From NCBI GenBank assembly GCA_014268975.2, contig CP077096.1:1944501-2008500 (forward strand): a stretch of DNA of 64,000 nt. Reading direction: 5' to 3'. Under the pieces are notes generated by a model that saw only the letters and a list, made by a program, of their open reading frames with translations, was not told where the DNA came from and ran no database searches. This DNA comes from Pseudomonas wayambapalatensis. GTDB lineage: Bacteria > Pseudomonadota > Gammaproteobacteria > Pseudomonadales > Pseudomonadaceae. Position 1 is the first letter of the stretch, and each line of letters opens with the position of its first letter. This document shows positions 36,427 through 45,984 of this stretch, piece after piece. Made by a program: the position numbers and the translations under genes.

Positions 36427-37110
36427 TCAATGCCCCATCAGCCAGTGCTGGTGTGGCCCCGGCAAGGTCCACAGGCCGAACAGCATGACCATCACACCGC
36501 CCGCCAGGCGTACGCTACGCCGTCGCAGCAGGGCATTGACCCGTTCGGCAGCCAGGCCTGTGGCCAGCAACACCGGCCAGGTGCCGACACCAAATGCCAG
36601 CATCAACGCCGCACTGTGCGCCGCATTGCCCTGGCTCGCCGCCCACAGCAGGGTGCTGTAGACCAGCCCGCAGGGCAGCCAGCCCCATAAGGCACCCAGC
36701 AGCAGGGCCCTGGGCAGGCTGGAGACCGGGAGCAGGCGCGACGCCACCGGCTGGATGTGCCGCCACAGGCCCCTGCCCAAGGCCTCGATACGGGTCAGCC
36801 CGCTCCACCAGCCAGCCAGGTACAGACCCATGGCGATCAGCAGCAGGGCCGCCACCACACGCAGCACCTGCGCCATCGGGCTGCTGGCCAGGGCCCAGCC
36901 GGCCAGGCCCAGCAGCAGGCCGGCGGCCGCGTAGCTGAGCACGCGGCCGAGGTTGTAGGCGATCAGCAGGCGCAGGCGGCGGGCGCGTTGTTCGGGCGGG
37001 ATGGCCAGGGTCAGGGCACCCATCAGGCCGCCGCACATGCCCAGGCAGTGGCCGCCGCCGAGCAGGCCGAGCACCAGGGCAGAACCGAGCAAGGGGAGCA
37101 GTTCAGGCAC
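36427..37110 (-). CDS. SafE/TauE-like membrane protein next to ccoS
   Basis: The 227-residue protein has six or seven hydrophobic segments and conserved GGGHCLGMCGGLMGAL near its N-terminus, plus GALWGWLPCGLVYSTLLW. These Cys/His-bearing helices mark the 'sulfite exporter TauE/SafE-like' (DsbD_2-type) family found after ccoS in many cco clusters. A part in copper handling for cbb3 oxidase is inferred from position. It overlaps ccoS by eight bases. Confidence 0.85.
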   Translation of the reverse strand: MPELLPLLGSALVLGLLGGGHCLGMCGGLMGALTLAIPPEQRARRLRLLIAYNLGRVLSYAAAGLLLGLAGWALASSPMAQVLRVVAALLLIAMGLYLAGWWSGLTRIEALGRGLWRHIQPVASRLLPVSSLPRALLLGALWGWLPCGLVYSTLLWAASQGNAAHSAALMLAFGVGTWPVLLATGLAAERVNALLRRRSVRLAGGVMVMLFGLWTLPGPHQHWLMGH

Positions 37111-37324
37111 GCGGGGCGGGATCCTTGTCGTCGGGTTGCTCGGGTGTGGTCGCTTCGGGTTTCACCGCGGCCTGGTGGCGCGGATCCTGGTCGTCGAACA
37201 GGATGCTGTGGGCAGGGCCTTCGAGGTCGTCGTACTGGCCGCTGTCCACGGCCCAGAAGAAGATGTATACCGCCACGCCGACGAGCAGCAGGGCCGCGGG
37301 GATCATCACGTAGAGGGCGGGCAT
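37103..37324 (-). CDS. ccoS: cbb3 oxidase assembly protein CcoS
   Basis: This 73-residue protein has one N-terminal membrane helix (ALYVMIPAALLLVGVAVYIFF) followed by AVDSGQYDDLEGPAHSILFDD, shown here in part as SGQYDDLEGPA, the hallmark of CcoS. It is needed for heme and copper insertion into the oxidase. GAGG precedes ATG 37324, so an upstream extension of the frame is rejected. It lies 54 bases after ccoI. Confidence 0.94.
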   Translation of the reverse strand: MPALYVMIPAALLLVGVAVYIFFWAVDSGQYDDLEGPAHSILFDDQDPRHQAAVKPEATTPEQPDDKDPAPRA

Positions 37325-37378
37325 TGGGGTGTCCTCTTCAGACTGCAAAAGCCATGTCATGCACGATCGAACTCCTGC

Positions 37379-39832
37379 TCAGGCCATGACCGGACTGGGG
37401 GCAGCATTGGCCGCCTGCACTGTCGGCATACGCGTCAGGCGCAGGGCATTGAGCACCACGATCAGCGAGCTCACCGACATGCCGATCGCCGCCCACACCG
37501 GGGTGATCCAGCCCAGCGCGGCGAAGGGCAGCATGAGCCCATTGTACAGCGTTGCCCATAGCAGGTTCTCGAGGATGTTGCGCCGGGTCCGGCGCGCGAG
37601 TTCGAAGGCTTGCGCCAGGGCCTGCAGGCGGTTGGACAGCAGCACCGCGTCAGCGCAGGTCTTGGCCAGGTCGGTGGCCGAGCCCATGGCGATGCTGATG
37701 TCGGCCGCCGCCAGTACCGGGACGTCGTTGACGCCATCGCCGAGCATCAGCACCTTGCGTCCTTGTGCCTGCAGAGCCTTGACCCGCGCCAGCTTGTCGT
37801 CCGGGCGCAGGCCGCCGATGGCCTGGTCGATGCCCAGTTGCGCGGCGACTTCTGCGACCATCGGTGAACTGTCGCCCGACAGCAGCAAGGTCTGCCACCC
37901 GCGCGCCCTGCACACGGCCAGCAACTCGCTGGCATCGTCACGCAGGCGATCGTCAAGGCTGAACCAGGCCAGGGGGCCCATGCGGTTCCCCAGCAGCAGC
38001 CACTGCCCGCGTGGCTCGGGTACGGCCGGCACTTCGGCGCCGCTCAGGGCGCAGACGAAGGCGGCCTGCCCGATGCGCAGGCGCTGCTGCCCGACCTGAC
38101 CTTCAAGGCCCAGGCCAGGTACGGCCTGGACATCGTCGGCAGGTTCGGCACTGCGCCCGAAAGCACGCGCGATCGGGTGTTCCGAGCGGTTCTCCAGGGC
38201 GGCGGCCAGGGCCAGGCAGCGGTCGGGTGCAAGGCTGCCCAGCGGGCGGATACTGCGCAGGGCCAGGCGTCCTTCGGTCAGGGTGCCGGTCTTGTCGAAC
38301 ACCACGGTGTCGATCTGGTTCAACCCTTCGAGCACATGACCGCGGGTCACCAGCAGGCCCAGTTTGTGCAGGGTGCCGGTGGCCGTGGTCAGTGCCGTCG
38401 GAGTGGCGAGCGAGAGTGCGCAGGGGCAGGTCGCGACCAGCATCGCCAGGACGATCCAGAATGCGCGCTCGGCATCCAGGTGCCACCACCACAGACCGAT
38501 GGCCAGCGCGGCAGCCAGGCTGAACAGCAGGAACCACTGCGAGGCGCGGTCGGCGATCTGTGCCAGGCGTGGCTTTTCCGATTGCGCGCGCTCGAGCAGG
38601 CGCACGATGGCCGACAGGCGCGAATCCTGGCCGAGGGCGTCGACCTCTACGGTCAAGGCGCTCTCGACGTTGAGCGTGCCGCCGGTGACCCGGTCGCCAG
38701 CCCGTCGGGCCTGGGGCAGGTATTCACCGGTGAGCAGCGATTCGTCGATGCTCGAGCGGCCTTCGAGGATGCGGCCGTCAGCGGGAATCACGGTGCCCGG
38801 CATGACCTGCACGCGATCGCCGCAGGCCAGCTCTGCCAGCAGGATACGTTCGGCACGGCCCTGCGCGTCGAGGCGCAGGCACGAGGCCGGTAGCAGGTTG
38901 ACCAGTTGCGCAGTGGCCGCTGCCGTGCGCTCGCGGGCGCGCCGCTCCAGGTAGCGGCCGGTGAGCAGGAACAGGGCGAACATGCCCACGGTGTCGAAGT
39001 ACAGCTCGCCGCTGCCGGTGATCGCGGTCCAGATCCCGGCGCCGTAGGCCAGGCCGATGGCCAGCGATACCGAGACGTCCATCGTCAGGTGGCGGGTACG
39101 CAGGTCACGAGCAGCGCCTTTGAAGAACGGTGCACAGCTGTAGAACACGATCGGCGTGGTCAGGAACAGCGCGACCCAGCGCAGGATGGTGTGCAGTTCG
39201 GGCGACAGGTCGATGTTGAATTCCGGCCAGGTGGCCATGGTCGCCATCATCGCCTGGAACCACAACAGGCCAGCCACGCCGAGCCGGCGCAGCGCCGTGC
39301 GGTTTTCCCGGGCCAGTTGTTCGGCGGCCTGGTCGGGTTGATAGGGGTGGGCGGCGTAGCCGATGCCGCGCAGTTCGGCGATCAGCCGCGAGAGCGGCAG
39401 TTGCCCGTCGTTCCAGCTGACGTGCAGACGGTGATTGGACAGGTTCAGGCGCGCCTCGCCAACGCCTTCGAGATTGCGCAGATGCTTCTCGATCAGCCAG
39501 CCGCAGGCGGCGCAACTGATACCTTCGATCATCAAGGTGGTTTCGGCCAGGGTGCCCTGGTGCTGCACGAAGTTCTGCTGGACGTCGGCGCGGTCGTACA
39601 ACGCCAGTTCGTCCTGCAATTGCCGTGGCAGTGCCTCGGGATTGGCGCTGGTCTCGCTGCGGTGCTGGTAGTAGTGCTCGAGCCCACCTGCGACGATGGC
39701 CTCGGCCACCGCCTGGCAGCCAGGGCAGCAGAACTGCCGGGGCTGGCCAAGCACCACGGCGCTGAAGCGGTTGCCGGCGGGGACGGGCAGGGCGCAGTGG
39801 TAGCAGGGGGTGGGTTGGGTCATTGGCGTCAT
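37379..39832 (-). CDS. ccoI: Copper-transporting P-type ATPase CcoI
   Basis: CcoI (FixI) moves copper across the inner membrane for the CuB site of cbb3 oxidase. The 817-residue protein has an N-terminal Cys-rich segment (CYHCALPVPAGN and CCPGCQAV), a metal-binding HMA domain (EGISCAACGWLIEKHL), eight membrane helices with the CPC motif (ATCPCALSLATP), the phosphorylation site DKTGTLTEG and the hinge MLGDGVNDVPVLAAADIS. ATG 39832 or 39823 could start it. Upstream is a REP pair separating it from ccoH. Confidence 0.95.
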   Translation of the reverse strand: MTPMTQPTPCYHCALPVPAGNRFSAVVLGQPRQFCCPGCQAVAEAIVAGGLEHYYQHRSETSANPEALPRQLQDELALYDRADVQQNFVQHQGTLAETTLMIEGISCAACGWLIEKHLRNLEGVGEARLNLSNHRLHVSWNDGQLPLSRLIAELRGIGYAAHPYQPDQAAEQLARENRTALRRLGVAGLLWFQAMMATMATWPEFNIDLSPELHTILRWVALFLTTPIVFYSCAPFFKGAARDLRTRHLTMDVSVSLAIGLAYGAGIWTAITGSGELYFDTVGMFALFLLTGRYLERRARERTAAATAQLVNLLPASCLRLDAQGRAERILLAELACGDRVQVMPGTVIPADGRILEGRSSIDESLLTGEYLPQARRAGDRVTGGTLNVESALTVEVDALGQDSRLSAIVRLLERAQSEKPRLAQIADRASQWFLLFSLAAALAIGLWWWHLDAERAFWIVLAMLVATCPCALSLATPTALTTATGTLHKLGLLVTRGHVLEGLNQIDTVVFDKTGTLTEGRLALRSIRPLGSLAPDRCLALAAALENRSEHPIARAFGRSAEPADDVQAVPGLGLEGQVGQQRLRIGQAAFVCALSGAEVPAVPEPRGQWLLLGNRMGPLAWFSLDDRLRDDASELLAVCRARGWQTLLLSGDSSPMVAEVAAQLGIDQAIGGLRPDDKLARVKALQAQGRKVLMLGDGVNDVPVLAAADISIAMGSATDLAKTCADAVLLSNRLQALAQAFELARRTRRNILENLLWATLYNGLMLPFAALGWITPVWAAIGMSVSSLIVVLNALRLTRMPTVQAANAAPSPVMA

Positions 39833-39858
39833 ACCTGACCTTGGGCAGCAGTGCTAAA

Positions 39859-39950
39859 CCTGTGGGAGCGGGCTTGCCCCGCGATAGCGTCAGCCCAGGC
39901 AATGCTGTTGTCCGGGCGACCGCCATCGCGGGGCAAGCCCGCTCCCACGG
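39859..39950. repeat. REP palindrome pair between ccoI and ccoH
   Basis: The arms TGTGGGAGCGGGCTTGCCCC and GGGGCAAGCCCGCTCCCAC are inverted copies with GCGAT/ATCGC ends, about 38 bases apart. This is the window's REP element again. It lies within the ccoGHIS transcription unit and could form a stable RNA structure between ccoH and ccoI. Confidence 0.85.
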
Positions 39951-39971
39951 GGTCGGAACTGATATGGCGTT

Positions 39972-40502
39972 TCATTCTTGGTGCTCGGCGCCCTGCAGGG
40001 CTTCATCGCCCAGCTCCAGGGGCACGCCGTGCTCGACCTTCTCTTCCTCGAACAACCGCCACACCTGGCCCTTCTCGTTGCCGAGCAGCTCGACGAAGCG
40101 CCGGCCCTCGACCTTGTCTTCGAGCTGACCGACATAGCGCCCGGCCTCGGCACGGGCGAGCTGGACCTTGCGGTCCTTGTCCGGCTGGGTCGGCGAGATC
40201 AGGTTCAGTTCCAGGGTCTGCGGATCGCTGTTGCCGGTCAGGCGCAATGCCACCTCGCCGGTCAGCTCGTCCAGGTGCACGCTGGCCTTGAGATTCAGCG
40301 TCTGGGCCAGCAGCTCGCGGTCCAGCGAGCGGTTGATGCCTTTGCCAGCCTCGTAGTAGTTGTCGTTGACCAGGTTGTCCGGGTTGCGCACGGCGATGCT
40401 CACCATGGTCAGGCTCAGGCACACCGAGGTGGTGAGGATGCCGATGATGATCCAGGGCCAGAGGTGCTTGTACCAGGGGCTGTTGGCGGTGGCGGCAGTC
40501 AT
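39972..40502 (-). CDS. ccoH: cbb3 oxidase maturation protein CcoH (FixH)
   Basis: The 176-residue protein has a membrane helix near the N-terminus (WIIIGILTTSVCLSLTMVSI) and a periplasmic beta domain containing NLVNDNYYEAGKGINRSLD, typical of FixH. It stabilises cbb3 assembly intermediates. It starts 15 bases after ccoG on the same strand. Confidence 0.92.
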   Translation of the reverse strand: MTAATANSPWYKHLWPWIIIGILTTSVCLSLTMVSIAVRNPDNLVNDNYYEAGKGINRSLDRELLAQTLNLKASVHLDELTGEVALRLTGNSDPQTLELNLISPTQPDKDRKVQLARAEAGRYVGQLEDKVEGRRFVELLGNEKGQVWRLFEEEKVEHGVPLELGDEALQGAEHQE

Positions 40503-40517
40503 TGTCGAACGTCTCTC

Positions 40518-41933
40518 TCAGCGGATCTGTGGGCCGATGAAGCGGCTCTTGGCTTCAACCTGTGTGCCGTTGTCGTCGGCATCCTTGAGGATGAAGGTGA
40601 TGTCGTTGGTGCTCGAGGGCAATTTCTCGGGTGCGACCGACAGCTGTACCGGCAGGCTGACGATATCGCCGGCGGCCACGCGGATCTCGCGTTGCCCGGA
40701 CAGTTGCAGGCCAGGCAGGCCGGCGGCGTCGAGCACGTAGACGTGGTCGCGCTGGTCCTTGTTCATCACCTTGAGGCTGTAGACGTTCTCGATCCAGCCC
40801 TGGGCGTTCTCGCGGTACAGCACGCGGTCCTTGCTGACGTCGAAGCCCACCAGCGAACGGGTGGCGAAGGCAGTGGCCAGGGCGCCGATCATCACCAGCA
40901 GCACCAGGGCGTAGCCAATCAGGCGCGGGCGCAGCATGTGGGTCTTCTGCCCGGAAAGGTTGTGTTCGGTGGTGTAGCTGATCAGCCCGCGCGGGTAGTC
41001 CATCTTGTCCATGATGCCGTCGCAGGCGTCGATGCACGCGGCGCAGCCGATGCATTCGATCTGCAGGCCGTCGCGGATGTCGATGCCGGTAGGGCAGACC
41101 TGCACACACATCGTGCAGTCGATGCAGTCGCCCAGGCCCTGGGCCTTGTAGTCGACGCCTTTCTTGCGCGGACCACGGGCTTCGCCGCGGCGTGGGTCGT
41201 AGGAGACGATCAGCGTGTCCTTGTCGAACATCACGCTCTGGAAGCGTGCATAGGGGCACATGTACACGCACACCTGTTCGCGCAGCCAGCCGGCGTTGCC
41301 ATAGGTGGCGAGGGTGAAGAAGCCGACCCAGAAATAGGCCCAGCCATCGGCCTGGCCGGTGAAGAACTCGATGACCAGTTCGCGGATCGGCGAGAAGTAG
41401 CCCACGAAGGTCAGGCCGGTGACGAAGCCGATCAGCAGCCACAGGCTGTGCTTGGCCAGCTTGCGCAGGAACTTGTTGCCGCTCATGGGGGCCTTGTCCA
41501 GCTTCATGCGCTGGTTGCGGTCGCCCTCGGTGACTTTTTCGCACCACATGAAGATCCAGGTCCACACGCTCTGCGGGCAGGTATAGCCGCACCAGACGCG
41601 GCCGGCGTACACGGTGATGAAGAACAGGCCGAAAGCGGCGACGATGAGGATGCCCGACAGCAGGATGAAGTCCTGCGGCCAGATGGTGGCGCCAAAGATG
41701 TAGAACTTGCGTTCGGGCAGATTCCACCAGACGGCCTGGTGCCCGCCCCAGTTCAGCCACACGGTGCCGAAGTAGAGCAGGAATAGCAGGGCACCACCGA
41801 CCATGCGCAACCTGCGGAACACGCCGGTGAAGGCGCGGGTGTAGATTTTCTCTCGAGAGGCGTAGAGGTCGACGGAATCCTTTCCTTTGTTGGCAGGCGG
41901 GGTGACGTCATGTACCGGAATCTGCTTGCTCAT
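40518..41933 (-). CDS. ccoG: Ferredoxin-like copper reductase CcoG
   Basis: CcoG reduces Cu(II) for cbb3 assembly. The 471-residue membrane protein has five or so helices, conserved Cys residues in GRVWCGYTCPQSVWTWIF, and two [4Fe-4S] motifs (CIDCTMCVQVCPTG and CIGCAACIDACDG), followed by a C-terminal immunoglobulin-like domain. ATG 41933 (MSKQIPVHDV) is chosen; another ATG one codon earlier is possible. It opens the ccoGHIS unit. Confidence 0.95.
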   Translation of the reverse strand: MSKQIPVHDVTPPANKGKDSVDLYASREKIYTRAFTGVFRRLRMVGGALLFLLYFGTVWLNWGGHQAVWWNLPERKFYIFGATIWPQDFILLSGILIVAAFGLFFITVYAGRVWCGYTCPQSVWTWIFMWCEKVTEGDRNQRMKLDKAPMSGNKFLRKLAKHSLWLLIGFVTGLTFVGYFSPIRELVIEFFTGQADGWAYFWVGFFTLATYGNAGWLREQVCVYMCPYARFQSVMFDKDTLIVSYDPRRGEARGPRKKGVDYKAQGLGDCIDCTMCVQVCPTGIDIRDGLQIECIGCAACIDACDGIMDKMDYPRGLISYTTEHNLSGQKTHMLRPRLIGYALVLLVMIGALATAFATRSLVGFDVSKDRVLYRENAQGWIENVYSLKVMNKDQRDHVYVLDAAGLPGLQLSGQREIRVAAGDIVSLPVQLSVAPEKLPSSTNDITFILKDADDNGTQVEAKSRFIGPQIR

Positions 41934-42106
41934 CATCAAGTCCCACGGCAGTGGAGAAATGCCAGGGCCAGTGCATGCCGGCCGTGGTCGCGCACCTGTG
42001 TTGGCGCTCTGCGGCCCATGATACGCCTGTGATGGCAGGGTAGGGCTTGGCTGCGACGTTTAGTCGCGTTGGGTGGTCGTTTGAATCGTGTTATGGCCAG
42101 TGTCAA

Positions 42107-42120
42107 TTGATCCAGGTCAG
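42107..42120. promoter_or_regulatory. Possible degenerate Anr box upstream of ccoG
   Basis: On the minus strand CTGACCTGGATCAA keeps the ATCAA half and GA of the other half of TTGAT-N4-ATCAA (two mismatches). It is about 175 bases before ccoG, far for direct activation unless the leader is long. Confidence 0.3.
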
Positions 42121-42143
42121 CCAGTGGTGCATTTGCCGGCCTC

Positions 42144-42208
42144 ATCGCGGGCAAGCCCGCTCCTACAAGTACCGCACCCGCCTTGTGGGAGCGGGCTTGT
42201 CCCGCGAT
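42144..42208. repeat. REP palindrome pair between ccoG and ccoP
   Basis: ATCGCGGGCAAGCCCGCTCC and the inverted arm GGAGCGGGCTTGTCCCGCGAT are separated by about 24 bases. It lies just after the ccoP stop and may help end the ccoNOQP transcript. Confidence 0.85.
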
Positions 42209-42223
42209 TAGGCCAGCCCAGGC

Positions 42224-43204
42224 TTACTCAGCCGGTTGAGCCGGCTCCGCCTGCTGCGACAGGCTGTACACATAAGCCGCCAGCAGGTGCACCTTGTCGT
42301 TGCCCTGGATTTCGGCCTGGGCGGGCATCTGCCCCTGGCGACCGTAACGAATGGTCTGCTGCAGCTGGGCGAAGCTCGAGCCGTAGATGAACGCCTGCGG
42401 GTGAGTCAGGTTGGGTGCGCCCATGGCGGGGGTGCCCTTGCCTTCAGGGCCGTGGCAGGCCACGCAGTTGGCGGCAAAGATCTTCTGTCCGTTGGCCGCG
42501 TCGGCCTTGATGCCCTCGGGCAGGCTGCGCCCGTCCAGGTTGGTCAGCACGAAGGCGGCGACATCCGCCACGCCCTGCTCGCCGATCACCTCGGCCCAGG
42601 CCGGCATCACACCATGACGGCCATTCATGATGGTGGTCTTGATGGTTTCCGGCTCGCCGCCCCAGCGCCAGTCGCTGTCGGTCAGGTTGGGGAAGCCGTA
42701 GGCTCCCTTGGCGTCCGAGCCATGGCACACCGAGCAGTTGGAGGCGAACAGGCGTGCGCCCATCTTGAGGGCCTGCGGATCCTTGGCGACGTCTTCCAGC
42801 GGCATGGCGGCGAACTTGGCGAAGATCGGCCCGAAGCGGGCATCGGCCTTGGCCATTTCCTTTTCCCATTCGTGCACGCCGGTCCAGCCCGACTGGCCAT
42901 TGCTGAACTCGGTCTGCTTGTCGTTATCCAGGTAGCTGTAGCCTGGCAGGATGCCTTTCCAGTTGCCCAGGCCCGGGTACAGCGCCAGGTAGCCGAGGGC
43001 GAAGACGATGGTGCCGACGAACAGCCAGAACCACCATTTGGGCAGCGGGTTGTCGTACTCCTCGATACCGTCGAACGCATGGCCGACGGTTTCGTCGGTG
43101 ATCTCTTCGCGCTGGCCCTTGCGGGTCGACAGCAGTAGCCAGGTCAAGGCGAAGATGGTGCCCAGGGTCAGGACGGTGACGTACAGACTCCAGAAGGTTG
43201 TCAT
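42224..43204 (-). CDS. ccoP: cbb3 oxidase diheme subunit CcoP (proximal copy)
   Basis: The 326-residue subunit has an N-terminal membrane helix, a second helix in [20 protein letters not shown], and two c-type heme sites (CSVCH and CVACH) with axial methionines (HGVMPAW, GQMPAQ). It passes electrons to CcoO/CcoN. It differs from the distal copy by about 13 extra residues after GILPGY ([13 protein letters not shown]). Its ATG overlaps the ccoQ stop. Confidence 0.95.
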   Translation of the reverse strand: MTTFWSLYVTVLTLGTIFALTWLLLSTRKGQREEITDETVGHAFDGIEEYDNPLPKWWFWLFVGTIVFALGYLALYPGLGNWKGILPGYSYLDNDKQTEFSNGQSGWTGVHEWEKEMAKADARFGPIFAKFAAMPLEDVAKDPQALKMGARLFASNCSVCHGSDAKGAYGFPNLTDSDWRWGGEPETIKTTIMNGRHGVMPAWAEVIGEQGVADVAAFVLTNLDGRSLPEGIKADAANGQKIFAANCVACHGPEGKGTPAMGAPNLTHPQAFIYGSSFAQLQQTIRYGRQGQMPAQAEIQGNDKVHLLAAYVYSLSQQAEPAQPAE

Positions 43205-43398
43205 TGTTGTTTGCTCCCAGAAGCATTCTTTTGCGCGTGCTCGACATGCCGGCTGGCCTCGGGATCATCCGCGAAGGGCAACTGCGTGGCCTCGTCGAAA
43301 TCCTTCTTGCGCCGCGGGCTGAACACCCACAGCGCCAGGCCCACGAAGGCCACCAGCACGACGACGGTGCCCAGGCCGCGAATCATCCCGATATCCAT
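43201..43398 (-). CDS. ccoQ: cbb3 oxidase small subunit CcoQ (proximal copy)
   Basis: This 65-residue protein has one helix ([21 protein letters not shown]) and a charged tail. CcoQ stabilises the oxidase under oxygen. A longer open frame upstream overlaps ccoO and is not used. Its stop overlaps ccoP, and its start is 5 bases after the ccoO stop. Confidence 0.93.
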   Translation of the reverse strand: MDIGMIRGLGTVVVLVAFVGLALWVFSPRRKKDFDEATQLPFADDPEASRHVEHAQKNASGSKQQ

Positions 43399-43403
43399 CA
43401 GCG

Positions 43404-44012
43404 TCACCGTTTGCTCTTGATGAGGGTGCCAAGGCCTTGCAGGTACGCCACCAGGGCGTCCATCTCGGTCTTGCCCTTGACCGCGTCGCGGGCACCGGCG
43501 ATGTCTTCGTCGGTGTAGGGCGTACCGAGGGTGCGCAGCACTTCGAGCTTCTTGGCCGTATCCTTGCCATCGAGGTGGTTTTCCACCAGCCACGGGTAGG
43601 CGGGCATCTTCGACTCCGGCACCACGTTGCGCGGGTTGTACAGGTGCGCGCGGTGCCAGTCGTCCGAGTAGCGCCCACCGACGCGGGCCAGGTCCGGGCC
43701 GGTACGCTTGGAACCCCAGAGGAAGGGGTGGTCCCACACGCTTTCACCGGCCACCGAGTAGTGGCCATAGCGTTCGGTCTCGGCGCGGAACGGGCGGATC
43801 ATCTGCGAGTGGCAACCTACACAGCCTTCGCGGATGTAGATGTCGCGGCCTTCGACTTCCAGCGCGGTGCGCGGCTTCATGCCTTCGACCGGCTTGTTGG
43901 TGACGTCCTGGAAGAACAGCGGGACGATTTGCGTCAGGCCGCCGATGCTCACGGCGATGACCATGAAGAAGGCCAGCAGGCCTATGTTCTTCTCGACTGC
44001 TTCATGCTTCAT
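43404..44012 (-). CDS. ccoO: cbb3 oxidase monoheme subunit CcoO (proximal copy)
   Basis: The 202-residue subunit has an N-terminal membrane helix and one heme c site ([15 protein letters not shown]). MKHEAVEKN opens the protein as in other Pseudomonas CcoO. Its ATG overlaps the ccoN stop, so the subunits are translationally coupled. Confidence 0.95.
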   Translation of the reverse strand: MKHEAVEKNIGLLAFFMVIAVSIGGLTQIVPLFFQDVTNKPVEGMKPRTALEVEGRDIYIREGCVGCHSQMIRPFRAETERYGHYSVAGESVWDHPFLWGSKRTGPDLARVGGRYSDDWHRAHLYNPRNVVPESKMPAYPWLVENHLDGKDTAKKLEVLRTLGTPYTDEDIAGARDAVKGKTEMDALVAYLQGLGTLIKSKR

Positions 44013-45454
44013 CAGTGCGCTCCCACGACGACGATCTTGGCGGCTTCATCGGCCTGCGCCGGATTGGCAGCGCGTACCGTGCGCAGCACGTTGTAGGCCA
44101 TCAGCAACATGCCCGAGGCGAAGAAGGCACCGCCCAGTGCGCGGACGATATAGCCCGGATGGCTGGCCTGCAGCGCTTCGACGAAGGAGTAGGTGAGGGT
44201 GCCGTCATCGTTGATCGCACGCCACATCAGGCCCTGGGTGATGCCGTTGACCCACATCGAGGCGATGTACAGCACGGTGCCGATGGTCGCCAGCCAGAAG
44301 TGCGCGTTGATCAGGCCGACGCTGTGCATCTGCTCGCGGCCGTACAGCTTCGGAATCATGTGGTACACCGCGCCGATGGAGATCATCGCCACCCAGCCCA
44401 GGGCGCCGGCGTGGACGTGGCCGATGGTCCAGTCGGTGTAGTGCGACAGCGAGTTGACCGTCTTGATCGCCATCATCGGCCCTTCGAAGGTCGACATGCC
44501 GTAGAAGGCCAGGGAGACCACCAGGAAGCGCAGGATCGGGTCGGTGCGCAGTTTGTGCCAGGCACCGGAGAGGGTCATCATGCCGTTGATCATGCCGCCC
44601 CAGCTCGGGGCCAGGAGGATGATCGACATCACCATGCCCAGCGACTGCGCCCAGTCGGGCAGGGCGGTGTAGTGCAGGTGGTGCGGGCCGGCCCAGATGT
44701 ACAGGGTGATCAGCGCCCAGAAGTGCACGATCGACAGGCGGTAGGAGTAGATCGGCCGCTCCGCCTGCTTGGGCACGAAGTAGTACATCATCCCCAGGAA
44801 GCCGGTGGTGAGGAAGAAGCCCACGGCGTTGTGGCCATACCACCACTGGATCATCGCGTCGGTGGCACCGGCGTAGGCTGAGTATGACTTGAACAGGCTG
44901 ACCGGCAGCGAGATGTGGTTGACGATGTGCAGCATCGCGGTGACCACGATGAAGGCGCCGTAGAACCAGTTGCCCACGTAGATGTGCTTGGTCTTGCGCT
45001 TGACGATGGTGCCGAAGAACACCACGGCATAGGTGACCCAGACGATGGCCAGCAGGATTGCGATGGGCCATTCGAGCTCGGCGTATTCCTTGGTGGTGGT
45101 GTAGCCCATCGGCAGGGTGATCAGCGCGCCGAGGATCACCGCCTGCCAGCCCCAGAAGGTGAAGGCGGCCATGCCGTCGGAGATCAGCCGGGTCTGGCAG
45201 GTGCGCTGCACCACGTAGTAGCTGGTGCCGAACAGGGCACAGCCGCCGAAGGCGAAGATCACCAGGTTGGTGTGCAGCGGGCGCAGGCGTCCGAAGCTGG
45301 TCCAGGGCAGGTCGAAGTTGAGCTGCGGCCACACCAGTTGCGATGCAATGAAGACGCCGAGGCCCATGCCAAGGATCCCCCAGACCACCGTCATGATGGC
45401 GAACTGGCGGACGACCTTATAATTATAAGCAGTCGGACTGATTGCTGTGCTCAT
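44012..45454 (-). CDS. ccoN: cbb3 oxidase catalytic subunit CcoN (proximal copy)
   Basis: The 480-residue heme-copper oxidase subunit reduces oxygen and pumps protons. It has twelve helices with heme and CuB histidines in [24 protein letters not shown] and [16 protein letters not shown] 45454 ([15 protein letters not shown]) is chosen; the frame runs upstream without a start signal. No Anr box was found before it, unlike the distal copy. It lies next to ccoGHIS, as the constitutive cco1 operon of P. aeruginosa does. Confidence 0.95.
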   Translation of the reverse strand: MSTAISPTAYNYKVVRQFAIMTVVWGILGMGLGVFIASQLVWPQLNFDLPWTSFGRLRPLHTNLVIFAFGGCALFGTSYYVVQRTCQTRLISDGMAAFTFWGWQAVILGALITLPMGYTTTKEYAELEWPIAILLAIVWVTYAVVFFGTIVKRKTKHIYVGNWFYGAFIVVTAMLHIVNHISLPVSLFKSYSAYAGATDAMIQWWYGHNAVGFFLTTGFLGMMYYFVPKQAERPIYSYRLSIVHFWALITLYIWAGPHHLHYTALPDWAQSLGMVMSIILLAPSWGGMINGMMTLSGAWHKLRTDPILRFLVVSLAFYGMSTFEGPMMAIKTVNSLSHYTDWTIGHVHAGALGWVAMISIGAVYHMIPKLYGREQMHSVGLINAHFWLATIGTVLYIASMWVNGITQGLMWRAINDDGTLTYSFVEALQASHPGYIVRALGGAFFASGMLLMAYNVLRTVRAANPAQADEAAKIVVVGAH

Positions 45455-45984
45455 GCTAAGGTTCCACGGTTTAGGTGTTCTTGTTGGTGGAAAAATCGGC
45501 GCCAGTCTCGATAGCCGCAATGGCTATGGCAACGCAAGGTACCCTGCGCCGACCCGTGTCCATACCCTGCCCACCACCGTCCCGTGGCGTTTCGGGTTGA
45601 ACGATTGTACACAAATAAATATCTGTAATGTGTACCGTTTTTCACCTTTTTCTGATCGATCGGTCAAGCTTTTTTTCGGATGCCTTTTTGGCGCGCAGCG
45701 TCAGGCAATGCGCCGCGTCGATGGCATCGCTGCAACACGAGGCCACTTTGGCAACAAGCTTAGTTCCGTTCGGAGGGGGTGCAAGGGAGGGGGAGTGGGG
45801 TAGGGGCGTTAGAGTCTGCGTAAGCATTGTTGTTTTCGAGCGCGGGTGCGATGGCTGTGGGGGCTTGCTCGCGAACACTCGCGTAGTCGGTGCCATCCAT
45901 CAAGTAGCCAGCATGGCAGGGCTCGCCCCCACGTACCCGGATAGACCGATTAGCGACAGTAGCGCCCCATTGGGTGCAGTTCCC
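45455..45984. promoter_or_regulatory. Gene-free region upstream of proximal ccoN
   Basis: This 530-base gap lies between the DUF6708 gene and ccoN. It should contain the ccoN promoter, probably in the AT-rich stretch 45600-45670, where the palindrome TTGTACACAA (45605-45614) also lies. A half REP-like sequence (GGGGGCTTGCTCGCGAAC) is at 45858-45875. Open frames here, such as 45628-46137, show no family features. No Anr box or terminator was identified. Confidence 0.5.

Noticed and set aside
39978..41786. A 602-codon plus-strand frame
   Set aside because: It is antisense to ccoH and ccoG, both of which carry clear family motifs.
45628..45690. Anr box upstream of proximal ccoN (TTGACCGATCGATCAG on the minus strand)
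   Set aside because: The spacing between half sites is six instead of four and the second half is imperfect.
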